The notes under the pieces are model-generated. The model searched no databases and had not been told where the DNA came from. It worked only from the letters and a program-made list of their open reading frames with translations. A DNA stretch of 64,000 bases from positions 1-64,000 of the forward strand of contig NZ_JAFIQU010000014.1 in NCBI RefSeq assembly GCF_017355985.1, written 5' to 3'. The position numbers were made by a program, and so were the translations under genes. The DNA is from Arenibaculum pallidiluteum. GTDB lineage: Bacteria; Pseudomonadota; Alphaproteobacteria; Azospirillales; Azospirillaceae. Positions 30,701-37,703 of this stretch are shown here, in pieces (position 1 is the stretch's first letter; every line of letters begins with the position of its first letter).

Positions 30701-31090
30701 TTCGTGAGCCGTTGGATAGCCGAAATAGGCGAGGATTCCGTCTCCCAGGAACTGGGCGATCGTTCCCTCGTAGCGGGACACGATGGCCGCGCTAAGCCGG
30801 TGATAGGCTGCGACCAACGCCCCGTACTCCTCGGGATCGAGGCTCGCCACCAGCCCTGACGAGCCGACGAGGTCGGCGAAGACCACCGTCAGGTTTCGCC
30901 GCTCGGCCTCGCGCGGCGCAGGTTGGGGTGATGCCGCCGCTGCGAGGCGCGTCCCGCAGCCGCCGCAGAAGGTCGCCCCGGGCGGGTTCTCGCGCCCGCA
31001 GGACGAGCAGCGCAGCCGGCGCGGCGCCCCGCACCGGGTGCAGAATTGGGCGTCGTCGGACCAGGCCGCACCGCAGGCGGAGCACTGCAT
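27773..31090 (-). CDS. Zinc-ribbon/class III cyclase/AAA-ATPase/TPR regulator
   Basis: The protein of 1105 residues has four parts. A double zinc ribbon (about 1-48) has four Cys pairs. A class III nucleotide cyclase domain follows (about 65-240). Then comes an ATPase of the signal-transduction type with a P-loop GDAGIGKSRL and Walker B LFLVEDVHWLD (about 265-560). The rest is TPR-like helices (about 600-1080). Both cyclase metal aspartates are present (FADLVGS, LGDGILAYF), as is the Arg in AARLQ. The Asn normally before it is His (GEALHTAARLQ), so activity may be low or lost. Its end overlaps the ycaO start, which ties it to the thioamidation genes. It may act as a stress- or ligand-gated switch. 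Confidence 0.92.
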   Translation of the reverse strand: MQCSACGAAWSDDAQFCTRCGAPRRLRCSSCGRENPPGATFCGGCGTRLAAAASPQPAPREAERRNLTVVFADLVGSSGLVASLDPEEYGALVAAYHRLSAAIVSRYEGTIAQFLGDGILAYFGYPTAHEDDAERAVRAGLEIVEGMSGDRSGRGRPLQVRIGIATGLVVATPASQEAAGEPSAVGEALHTAARLQTLAPPGGVLITEATHQLLGGLFECRELGWQELRGFPRSVRVWQVLGESQVESRFEALRPGERTPFVNRRDELAVLLGRWAEAKRQAGQVVLVAGDAGIGKSRLIQAFRQRLGRDGHTVLCLEASSYRQNTPFHPVIRWIERSARLERDEQPRQRLEKLRQWLAADGQKAIAAEDLSSDLSGGRSDDSAEAAFPGERALKFKERLTQTMLGHLSRLAREGPVLFLVEDVHWLDPSTRELVAQVGRMAHDARILVVLTLRPDDLQDADWPGATIVRLDPLTRAHSSALVAGLAPARLPPELVAWILEHTGGIPLFLEELTQTVLETRDEGTSAPPAIPPTLRDFLAARLDRLGPARDVAQTAAVIGRTFAFDLLAAVVPMAQEDLRRALDDLLRTGLIRRHSAEEESYDFKHKLLQEAAYEGLLLSRRSGLHALIARTLEERFPAVTESNPEILAHHWGAAGQAAPAVEYWLRAGQRAGSRSANAEAAGHLRKGLECLATLPETEETLWQALRLLIALGPALIATHGPGAEEVARVYDQALGLCARLPGAAEHFTAHWGWWRVSPNFRVMRERADRLLALAETLRDPGLRLQAHHSQWATLFNLGDQEACVRHIEAGLELYRQDDYRKHAVSYGGHDPKVCACGEHGLSLWLLGHPARARQRVRVAVIWARMLRHGGSMMHAMDIDLMLGRYLRDVRAVRIAAEEMMVFAREHGFADHGAKALLFRGWARALDGELKAGIAEMTEGIERQRQIGTTEDFPVYYEMLAEVMGRAGRAQEGLTLIGEALDLVERNGLLYWRAELYRRRGELLLAGDADLAEAEGDLRKALAVARAQKARSLELRAATSLAGLLARRDQASSAWELIASVLAGFAEGFETSDLREATALRDVLGKTRRGGPRDGSQAGPRAAPA

Positions 31091-31106
31091 CGCGGCCGCG
31101 GCCCGA

Positions 31107-32405
31107 TCAGGCCGCCACCGTCGGGACGGCCTCGCGCTCCCCGACGACGGCTTCCCCGGCAGGAGCGATGTCCCGCCACAGGAAGCAGGCCAGGCACTCG
31201 TCCGCGTACTTGCCGCCCGTCAGCGCCCGCTCGGCTGCGAGCACACGTCCGGCGAGGCCGGCGAAGGTCACGTATTCGGGACCGAACCCGTCCCATGCTC
31301 GGGCCATGCAGCGCCCCAGCACGTCGCGCGCTGCCAGCAGGGCTTCCTTGAACTCCGTCTCCCGGCCCTCGAAGGCTGCGTCGAAGGCCGCCTGGATCTC
31401 CGGAGCGTCGCCCTCCAGCTCGGCATAGGCACGCGAGGTGGACTGGCCGGACCGCTCCAGGATCTCCGGCCCGATCAGGCCCCGCTCCTTCAGCATCATC
31501 TGGTAGATCCCGACCAACAGGTCGTAGAAGGCCCCAGTCAGGGGCTGGCTGAGCTCGTGCACCTCGGCGTCGGTCAACTGGTCCAGGCTCTTTCTGGCGG
31601 CCGGCATTTCCGAGAGGCGGAGCGTGTTCGCGGCAAGGCGGAATTGGCGGTTCTCAAGCAGTTCGCCAATTCGGTTCAGCTCGTTCAGCGTGTAGAGATT
31701 GCCCCGCGAGCCCGCCAGCACCCGCTCGACCACGCCATCCGAATGCAGAAGCGCCACGATGGCGACGAGATCGGCCGCGGATTCATGGAAGGCGCGGAAC
31801 TCGGCCGTCGTCGCCCCGGGCAGCGGGATGCCCACCCGAGACATCAGGATCACGTGGCCGATTTCGTGCGCGACGGCGTCGAAGTTCAGGCTGAAGGGCA
31901 GCCGCGCGTCGCCTTGCGTGACGAAACCGGCCTCCACGTAGCCGAAACCCGCCTGGGCGTTGTCGAACTCCGCCGCGGGGATCAGCTCGAGCGATGGGTA
32001 GAGGCTGCGGAAATACCACTCGACCGGGCTGCCGAAATAATCCTCCCAGATGTCGAGCACACGTCGCGCGACGCCGTACATGTGCGCTGCCCGGAAGCCG
32101 GGCTCCTCGAACAGGCGCTGGTAGGGCAGCGATCTGTCGAAATGGACGAAGCCGCCTTCCCGCGGCTTGGCTTTGGGCCGAGCCGGGCCGAGATAGGGCG
32201 GAAAGGTATCGTCGTCGTAGGGCACCTTGCCCTCGGCATCGACGACGTGCATGCGGCCGTCGGAGGGCCCGGGCATGATCCGGTCCGCCGGCGTGGAGAC
32301 GACCACCTCCTCCGGATGCTCGAAGCCGGCGACCCAGGGCGGCTGCGGATAGATCAGGAACCGGGCGCCGGTCGCGGCGATCCGGTCGTCGAGGTCTCGG
32401 GACAT
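31107..32405 (-). CDS. HExxH metallopeptidase-like protein of the YcaO-TfuA operon
   Basis: The protein has 432 residues. It holds HEIGH (180-184) in a helix and Glu208 in FHESAADLVAI, 23 residues after the second His. This is the gluzincin pattern (HExxH plus a downstream Glu, as in thermolysin where the gap is 19). There is no signal peptide or membrane segment, so it is cytoplasmic. The N-terminal 170 residues have no family I can name. It ends 16 bp before the cyclase/ATPase gene. In this setting it could remove a leader from a thioamidated substrate or degrade an unmodified one. Proteolysis is inferred from the motif only. Confidence 0.8.
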   Translation of the reverse strand: MSRDLDDRIAATGARFLIYPQPPWVAGFEHPEEVVVSTPADRIMPGPSDGRMHVVDAEGKVPYDDDTFPPYLGPARPKAKPREGGFVHFDRSLPYQRLFEEPGFRAAHMYGVARRVLDIWEDYFGSPVEWYFRSLYPSLELIPAAEFDNAQAGFGYVEAGFVTQGDARLPFSLNFDAVAHEIGHVILMSRVGIPLPGATTAEFRAFHESAADLVAIVALLHSDGVVERVLAGSRGNLYTLNELNRIGELLENRQFRLAANTLRLSEMPAARKSLDQLTDAEVHELSQPLTGAFYDLLVGIYQMMLKERGLIGPEILERSGQSTSRAYAELEGDAPEIQAAFDAAFEGRETEFKEALLAARDVLGRCMARAWDGFGPEYVTFAGLAGRVLAAERALTGGKYADECLACFLWRDIAPAGEAVVGEREAVPTVAA

Positions 32406-32432
32406 GCTGCACCCCCTCAGAAACGGCGCGGG

Positions 32433-33065
32433 TTAGTGCTTATCGTTCTCGGAATGGTAGAAGCCATGCCTGGACACCGTCTCGCCGCCGGGTCCCTGGA
32501 ACACCGCGCGCATCCGCAGGCCGGACAGGAAAGCGGCGCCGCGCCATGCCTGCGACACGACAAGATCCGGACGGTGTCGGCCGGGAAGCTGCCCAAGCTG
32601 CACCTTCTCCGCCTCGTCCGAGACCAGGCAGCTCTCCAGGTCCTGATCGATCTTGTAAAGTGCGCCGTCCGCGCCACGAATCAGCGTCACCGCGCTGGTG
32701 GGGTCGACGAGACCGGGCATCCGCCCGAACAGCAGGGCCCCCGCTTCCCGCGCATCCGTGCGCAGGCGAACCACACGCTTGTCCGCGGGGATCGTCCAAG
32801 CGCGCAGGCCCGCCTCGGTTGACGGCGCTTCGGGCCCCGCCTCCTGTCCGCGGCCCGGAAGCACATACCATTCGGGGGCTCGAAGCTTCTGCGGATCGCT
32901 ACCGTCCGCGAGGCCGCAGGCCACCACCTTGACCAGAACGGGATCCTCGACCACCTGCCCCGCCGGCAGGAACGAGGCCACAGAATCGTCCAGCGGAACG
33001 CCGAAAACGATCAGATCGGAAGCCGTGGGGCGGCCGCCACCGTTCCCTTCACCCATCATGCTCAT
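32433..33065 (-). CDS. Unknown protein, first gene of the YcaO-TfuA operon
   Basis: The 210-residue protein starts MSMMGEGNGGGRPTASDLIV at an ATG 8 bp after GGAG; the frame also allows a GTG at 33074. I do not recognise a family. It is soluble, with a Gly-rich N-terminus, few cysteines (VACGLADG, LESCLVSD) and a His-rich end (SRHGFYHSENDKH). The next gene starts 27 bp later. As first gene behind an AT-rich promoter region, it could be the modified substrate, a recognition protein or a structural partner. Nothing in its sequence decides which. Confidence 0.72.
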   Translation of the reverse strand: MSMMGEGNGGGRPTASDLIVFGVPLDDSVASFLPAGQVVEDPVLVKVVACGLADGSDPQKLRAPEWYVLPGRGQEAGPEAPSTEAGLRAWTIPADKRVVRLRTDAREAGALLFGRMPGLVDPTSAVTLIRGADGALYKIDQDLESCLVSDEAEKVQLGQLPGRHRPDLVVSQAWRGAAFLSGLRMRAVFQGPGGETVSRHGFYHSENDKH

Positions 33066-33127
33066 GTTGCGCACTCCAGATCACGAAGGTTTCTCCCATC
33101 GAAATCACTGGCGCGGAATTTTGTGAT

Positions 33128-33156
33128 TGGATAGAAATTTTTTATTACATTCGCAA
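33128..33156 (-). promoter_or_regulatory. Promoter candidate for the YcaO-TfuA operon
   Basis: On the minus strand TTGCGA (33156-33151) and TATCCA (33133-33128) are spaced by 17 bp inside the most AT-rich stretch of the neighbourhood (about 33105-33220). The match to consensus is moderate. A transcript from here would have a leader of about 55 bases before the first gene. Confidence 0.35.
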
Positions 33157-33335
33157 TTTTTGAGATCTCTCCTCAGAAAGTAGCACATTCTATTTTCGCC
33201 ATGACGTGCTTTTTCGGCTAGTTCCGGCACATGCCCGGAACCGCGCGCGGCGCTGATTGGATGCCCGGCGGTACATCGTTCGGCGCCGGCACGACTTTCG
33301 ACAAGCCCGGCCGCAAGCCTGCCCTGACTTGCGCC

Positions 33336-34100
33336 TCAGTCGCCCTTGACGTCCTCGATCATGCGTTCCAGCGCCGCGATGTCGCTGACCACCAGCACGC
33401 TGCCGTGCTTCTCCAGCACGCCGTCGCGCAGAAGCTGGTTCAGCTCGCGCGTCACGGCCTCGCGGTGCGTGCCGATGCGGCTCGCGATCTCCGCATGGGT
33501 CGGCCGCTTGGCGATCACCGCGCGGTTTCCCACCGGCGTTGCCGCACGCGCCAACCGGAGCATCTCGGCATGGATGCGGCTGCGCACGGCGAGCGTGCTG
33601 GCCTCGACGACGCGCATCGTCAGCCCGCGGACGAGCCCGGCCAGCCGGCGCATCACCGCGGCGTTCACTGCCTCGTGCGAACGCAGGACATCCCAGAACT
33701 GGGTGGCGGTCAGCATCGCCAGCAACGTGTCGGTCAGCGCGATCACGCTGGCCGAGCGCGGCTCGCCGTCGATCGCCGACATTTCGCCGAAGAGCTCGCC
33801 AGCCGACAGGTCGCGGAACATGACCTCCTTGCCGGCCAAGGAGTAGTAGGTGACGCGCACGCGGCCCCGGACGATGAAGAAGACGTCGGTCGTCTCGTCG
33901 CCGTAGCGCAGGATCTCCTCGCGCGATGAAAAGCGCCGCCAGCGGCAGCGCGCCGACAGCGCCTCCAGCGCGTCGGGCGCGAGGTCCCGGAACAGCGCCA
34001 CATGTGCGAGCGTCCGCTCCGCGCGCCGGGCTGCCGGCTCCGCCGCGCCCGGCGGATGGATTCCTGCGGGATCTTCACCCGCGGTCGGATTGGAGGTCAT
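33336..34100 (-). CDS. Crp/Fnr-family transcription regulator
   Basis: The 254-residue protein has a cyclic nucleotide-binding fold (about 30-150; YGDETTDVFFIVRGRVRVTY, GELFGEMSAIDGEPRSASV) and a C-terminal winged helix (about 165-245; THAEIASRIGTHREAVTREL). The phosphate-binding cassette FGEMSAIDGEPRSA retains the Glu, Arg and Ser that bind cAMP in Crp. No Fnr-type cysteine cluster is seen. Its 3' end faces away from the YcaO operon promoter by 270 bp. A cyclase domain is encoded in the neighbouring operon, so a cyclic-nucleotide link is possible but untested. Confidence 0.93.
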   Translation of the reverse strand: MTSNPTAGEDPAGIHPPGAAEPAARRAERTLAHVALFRDLAPDALEALSARCRWRRFSSREEILRYGDETTDVFFIVRGRVRVTYYSLAGKEVMFRDLSAGELFGEMSAIDGEPRSASVIALTDTLLAMLTATQFWDVLRSHEAVNAAVMRRLAGLVRGLTMRVVEASTLAVRSRIHAEMLRLARAATPVGNRAVIAKRPTHAEIASRIGTHREAVTRELNQLLRDGVLEKHGSVLVVSDIAALERMIEDVKGD

Positions 34101-34441
34101 GACGCATCCCTTCGACCGAAACGCGGGATCGGCCGCCGATGCAACCCCGCGGTCGACCATCATGCGCCTTCGGCGGCGGCGGACAAGAACCCTTCGCGAG
34201 CGAAGCATCCGCGCTCGCCCTCCCGGAGTTGCGATTGCCTCCGCGCGGTATGCGGCGGCGAAGCGCCGTTTGGTGGGATTCCCCACGGAAGCGCCTGGCG
34301 GGTTCGGACATCCTCCAGCCACGGTCACGGAGAGACCGGGTTCGGCTTACCCGCCCGACAGGGCACCCCGGCCCGGCACCGCCGGCCCAAATCCCGCCTC
34401 CGGCATCGGCCGGAGCGGCCATGCAACGAAAGGGAGTCACC
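34101..34441. other. Intergenic region between divergent genes
   Basis: This 341-bp gap separates the Crp/Fnr gene from a divergent small secreted protein, so it must hold two promoters. I see no good -10/-35 pair. The only structure is a weak dyad GTGGGATTCCCCAC at 34273-34286. Open frames across it lack normal codon bias and ribosome sites. Confidence 0.5.
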
Positions 34442-34741
34442 ATGAAGACCATCGTCCATGCCTTGTCCATCGCCCTCATCCTGTCCGCCGGCGCAGCCGC
34501 CGCTGACGAGGGCACGCCCAATCCGATGTTCCCCGGCGTCGATTGGGACCGGAGCGCCATTACCCTGAGCACCGGGGCAGCCCAGGGCGATCTCGCCAAG
34601 ATCGACCTGCCGCAGCCCTCGGCTGGTCGGACGGCCGTTGACGCGGTCCCGGCCTACGATGCGCCGGCCTATCGGGCCGAGCGGATGCCTGCCCAGAACA
34701 ACTTCAACGACTCCGTGTCCGGCGCCTTCTCGCGCCAGTGA
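34442..34741 (+). CDS. Small exported protein of unknown function
   Basis: The 99-residue precursor has a clear signal peptide (MKTIVHALSIALILSAGAAA, cut near AAAADE). The mature part of about 77 residues is hydrophilic with repeated Ala/Pro/Tyr (PAYDAPAYRAERMP) and no cysteine. A strong GAAAGGAG site precedes the ATG. Small, secreted, Cys-free proteins of this kind are common in alphaproteobacteria and mostly uncharacterised. A second one of similar build lies at 53317. Confidence 0.8.
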   Translation: MKTIVHALSIALILSAGAAAADEGTPNPMFPGVDWDRSAITLSTGAAQGDLAKIDLPQPSAGRTAVDAVPAYDAPAYRAERMPAQNNFNDSVSGAFSRQ

Positions 34742-34901
34742 CCCGGCACCTCCTGAGCGAACCGGTCCGCTAAACGTCTCGCCCGGCGCATAGAGAGCCC
34801 TGACATCGCAGGGGACGCCATCGTCCCCTGCGATTTCTCCTGTCCGCACCGACACGCAGAGATCGGGGCCCGGAGACCGGCGCACCCCCGGGCTCCCGTA
34901 C

Positions 34902-35810
34902 TCAGCCGGCCGTGACGAGCCCCGCGAAGAGGGGGCGGCGGCGTCCGATCTCCTCGGCCATGAAGTCGAGGAAGGCCCGGATCCGGGCCACCTTCCTGAG
35001 ATCGGGATGGGTCAGCAGCCACAGTCCGGTCTCCAGCTCCGGGATCGTATGGCCGATACGGCGCAGCCCGGGATCGGGATCCGCCAGGAAGCAGGGAAGC
35101 GCCGCGCGCCCCAGCCCAGCCCGCACCGCCGCCTGCAGGCCTAGCAGCGTGCTCGCCCGGAGGACCACGCGCTCCTCCGGCGCAGCTCCGCGCTGCCATT
35201 TCGCGAAACCCGTATGCGCAAGGCTGTCGTCCGGCCCCACCCAGTCGTGCCCGGCAGGATCGTCCGGGGTTTCGGGCTCCGGCGATCCGGCCGCGCCTCG
35301 CGCCGCGTAGACCGCGGTCGCGATCGTCGCGGCACGGCGCCCGACCAGCGTGTCGGGCGGCTCGGCGACAGGCCGGATCGCCACGTCGGCGTCGCGTCGC
35401 GTCAGGCTCAGGAAGGCGTTCGTGACAACGACCTCCAGCACGATCCCGGGAAAGGACCGCCGGAAATCCGCGAGGCACGGCATCAGCACGGGGATCAGCG
35501 TGTCCGTCGTGGTGACCCGCACCGTGCCGCTGGGCCGAAGGTCCTGCCCGGCCAGCAGGCGCTCCAGTCCGGCGAGTTCCGCATCCATGCGCGCGGCCGC
35601 CGCGATGATCGCCTCGCCGGCGGGTGTCGCCGCATAGCCGTCGCGCGCCCTGTCAAAAAGCCGCACGCCCAACCGCGCCTCCAGCGCGCCCAGCCAGCGG
35701 AATGCGGTCGAGTGATCGATCCCGAGGCTGCGCGCGGCGCCGGTCAGCGTGCCGGTGGTGCCGATCGCCAGAACCAGGCGCATGCCGTCCCAACCGATCC
35801 TTTCTTGCAC
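34902..35810 (-). CDS. LysR-family regulator
   Basis: The 302-residue protein starts at a GTG (VQERIGWDGMRLVLAIG), which gives the usual N-terminus W-D-x-x-R-x-x-L. The helix-turn-helix is GTLTGAARSLGIDHSTAFRW and the linker helix ends in RLGVRLFDR. A substrate-binding domain of about 200 residues follows. It is divergent from a doxX-gst pair with 87 bp between start codons, so that pair is its likely target. The effector is not known. Confidence 0.93.
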   Translation of the reverse strand: MQERIGWDGMRLVLAIGTTGTLTGAARSLGIDHSTAFRWLGALEARLGVRLFDRARDGYAATPAGEAIIAAAARMDAELAGLERLLAGQDLRPSGTVRVTTTDTLIPVLMPCLADFRRSFPGIVLEVVVTNAFLSLTRRDADVAIRPVAEPPDTLVGRRAATIATAVYAARGAAGSPEPETPDDPAGHDWVGPDDSLAHTGFAKWQRGAAPEERVVLRASTLLGLQAAVRAGLGRAALPCFLADPDPGLRRIGHTIPELETGLWLLTHPDLRKVARIRAFLDFMAEEIGRRRPLFAGLVTAG

Positions 35811-35897
35811 CGGCGCAAGCTCCGCTTGTGAACGCTCAATATCACTTGTTCCCACGAAAGCGTCTAGCTTGGTTCCCGACAACTGAGGAACCAAGCC

Positions 35898-36338
35898 ATG
35901 ACCGATCACAGGCTCACCCCCTATGCCGCCCTGGTGCTGCGGCTCGCCCTCGGCACGATGTTCCTGTCGCACAGCCTGGCGCTGAAGCTCTTCGTAATGA
36001 CGCTGTCGGGCAATGCGGCCTTCTTCGAAAGCCTTGGCCTGCCCGGCGCCCTCGGCCACGTCGTCTTCGCCGCGGAGCTCGCGGGGGGCACGCTTCTCGT
36101 CCTCGGCGTTCAGACGCGCTGGGTGGCCCTCGCACTTGCGCCGATCCTCGCGGGTGCCGTCTGGGTCCATGCCGGGAACGGCTGGATGTTCGCCTCCGCC
36201 AACGGCGGCTGGGAATACCCCGCCTACCTGACGGTCCTGGCCGTGGTGCAGGCCATGCTCGGCGACGGCGCCTTCGCGCTCAGCCCGTCCCGTCCGCTGC
36301 CGGCGCCGGCCGCCGGGGTCCCTGCCTTCGGCCGCTGA
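35898..36338 (+). CDS. DoxX-family membrane protein
   Basis: The 146-residue protein has four membrane helices. The first holds LRLALGTMFLSHSLALKLFV and the second LGHVVFAAELAGGTLLVLGV; both carry typical DoxX features. Members act with quinone- or thiol-linked redox chains, mostly undefined. A GAGGAACC site precedes the ATG. It is 33 bp before a glutathione S-transferase gene, and DoxX-GST pairs occur widely in proteobacteria, where they may handle electrophiles. Confidence 0.9.
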   Translation: MTDHRLTPYAALVLRLALGTMFLSHSLALKLFVMTLSGNAAFFESLGLPGALGHVVFAAELAGGTLLVLGVQTRWVALALAPILAGAVWVHAGNGWMFASANGGWEYPAYLTVLAVVQAMLGDGAFALSPSRPLPAPAAGVPAFGR

Positions 36339-36371
36339 TCCATACCATTTTCCATGCAAGGAGCCACGCAG

Positions 36372-36977
36372 ATGAAGCTCTACCATGCTCCCGGGGCCTG
36401 CTCTCTCGCCGTGCATATCGCCCTGCGCGAGGCGGGCCTGCCGGCGACCCTCGTCAAGGTCGACCTCGCCACCAGGACGGCCGATGACGGGCAGGACTAT
36501 CCCGCCCTCAACCCGAAGGGCTACGTGCCCACTCTGGTCCTGGACGACGGCACGGCGCTGACCGAGGTCTCGGCCCTTCTGCAGTACGTCGCGGACCGCA
36601 ACCCGGCGGCGGGGCTTCTGCCCCCGGCGGGCACCCTGGAGCGCTACCGCGCGCTGGAGTGGATCGGCTTCATCGCGACCGAGATCCACAAGGGTTTCAG
36701 CCCGCTCTGGAATCCGGCAGCCCACGAAACCGTGCGCCAGGCCGCCATCGGGACCCTGACGCGCCGGTTCGAGGTGCTGGAGCATCGCCTAGCCGGCAAC
36801 GCGTATCTGGCCGGGCCCAGCTTCGGCGCTGCCGACGCCTATGCCTTCACGGTCATGCGCTGGGCTGCTCCTCTTGGAATGGACACCGCGCCCTGGCCGG
36901 GCATTCGCGCCTTCCTGGACCGCGTCGCGGCCCGCCCCGCGGTGCGGCAGGCCCTTGCGGCCGAGGGCTTGGCCTGA
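36372..36977 (+). CDS. Glutathione S-transferase (beta-class-like)
   Basis: The 201-residue protein has an N-terminal thioredoxin fold that starts MKLYHAPGACSLAVHIALRE with Cys10 in CSLAVHI, the residue used by beta-class enzymes. The cis-Pro is in GYVPTLVLDDG and the glutathione-binding pair in LTEVSALLQYV. The C-terminal helical domain contains the GPSFGAADAYAFTVMRW motif. It detoxifies electrophiles with glutathione. It probably forms an operon with doxX, ends at a strong hairpin, and is likely under the divergent LysR. Confidence 0.93.
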   Translation: MKLYHAPGACSLAVHIALREAGLPATLVKVDLATRTADDGQDYPALNPKGYVPTLVLDDGTALTEVSALLQYVADRNPAAGLLPPAGTLERYRALEWIGFIATEIHKGFSPLWNPAAHETVRQAAIGTLTRRFEVLEHRLAGNAYLAGPSFGAADAYAFTVMRWAAPLGMDTAPWPGIRAFLDRVAARPAVRQALAAEGLA

Positions 36978-36987
36978 GTGCCGCCGT

Positions 36988-37022
36988 GATCGCGGGGCCG
37001 GGCTCCGGCCGGCCCCGCGATC
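36988..37022. terminator. Strong hairpin after the GST gene
   Basis: A perfect 14-bp stem (36988-37001 with 37009-37022; GATCGCGGGGCCGG and its complement) has a 7-base loop. It lies 11 bp after the GST stop and before the TetR operator. There is no T-run, so it may act as an RNA end stabiliser as well as a terminator. Confidence 0.7.
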
Positions 37023-37070
37023 GATCCCGGTCATGCGGGATGCCGTCCCCGATCACGCTTGAGGAAAAGC

Positions 37071-37082
37071 ACGACCGGTCGT
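37071..37082. promoter_or_regulatory. Palindromic operator of the adjacent TetR gene
   Basis: ACGACCGGTCGT is a perfect 12-bp palindrome that ends 11 bp before the TetR start codon. Its GACCGGTCGT core is the same as in the dyads at 1706 and 2399. Autorepression is inferred. Confidence 0.7.
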
Positions 37083-37093
37083 ATTGTCTGCAC

Positions 37094-37684
37094 ATGGCCA
37101 AGCTGACTCGCGAAAACATCCTGGAAGCCGGTCTCGACCTCCTCAGCGTCTGCGGCTTCTCCGGCATCTCACTCGGACCGCTCGCGGAGCGCGTGGGCCT
37201 CTCGAAGAGCGGCCTGTTCGCGCATTTTCGCTCGAAGGGCGCGGTTCAACTCGCCCTGCTCGAACGATCCGGAAGACTGGCGGACCGGCAGATCGTCTCC
37301 CCCGCCATGGCTATGCCGCCGGGGCTGCCGCGGCTCCGGGCCCTCGTGAATGGCTGGCTCGGCTGGACGAGCCGGGCGGGGCTGAAGGGCGGCTGTCCCG
37401 TTGCCGCCGCCATGTTCGAGCTCGACGACGTCGAGGGCGGGATCCGCGATGCCGTCGCGGCGATGGAGGCCTCCTGGCGGGGCCTGCTGGGGCAGACGGT
37501 CCAGGAGGCCGTCCAGCTCGGGCATCTCTCCGCCGATCTCGACGTCGCTCAGTTCGTCTGGGAGCTCTGCGGCATCTATCTCGGCCATCACGTCTCCCTG
37601 CGGTTCAACAGGGCCCCCTCGGCCGACATGCGAGCCCAACAGGCCTTTGAAGCGCTGCTGAGGCGCGCAGGCGCATCCGACTGA
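37094..37684 (+). CDS. TetR-family regulator
   Basis: The 196-residue protein has an N-terminal helix-turn-helix (GFSGISLGPLAERVGLSKSG then LFAHFRSKGAVQ, about residues 22-55) and a C-terminal domain with the TetR_C_33-like GGCPVAAAMFELDDVEGGIR. A perfect palindrome lies just before its ATG. Downstream on the same strand are two membrane-protein genes (19 bp and 824 bp away), probable targets or operon partners. The ligand is unknown. Confidence 0.93.
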   Translation: MAKLTRENILEAGLDLLSVCGFSGISLGPLAERVGLSKSGLFAHFRSKGAVQLALLERSGRLADRQIVSPAMAMPPGLPRLRALVNGWLGWTSRAGLKGGCPVAAAMFELDDVEGGIRDAVAAMEASWRGLLGQTVQEAVQLGHLSADLDVAQFVWELCGIYLGHHVSLRFNRAPSADMRAQQAFEALLRRAGASD

Positions 37685-37703
37685 CCTCGTCCCGAAAGGC
37701 TCC

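Noticed and set aside
33173-33202. Nine-codon frame MAKIECATF upstream of the YcaO operon, as leader peptide or precursor
   Set aside because: It is too short, has no clear ribosome site, and starts upstream of the best promoter candidate.
25334-33238. The 15-mer CCGGCACATGCCCGG at 25334-25348 and 33224-33238, flanking the YcaO operon
   Set aside because: It could hint at transfer boundaries, but a shared 15-mer is expected by chance in a GC-rich window of this size, and no integrase or target duplication goes with it.
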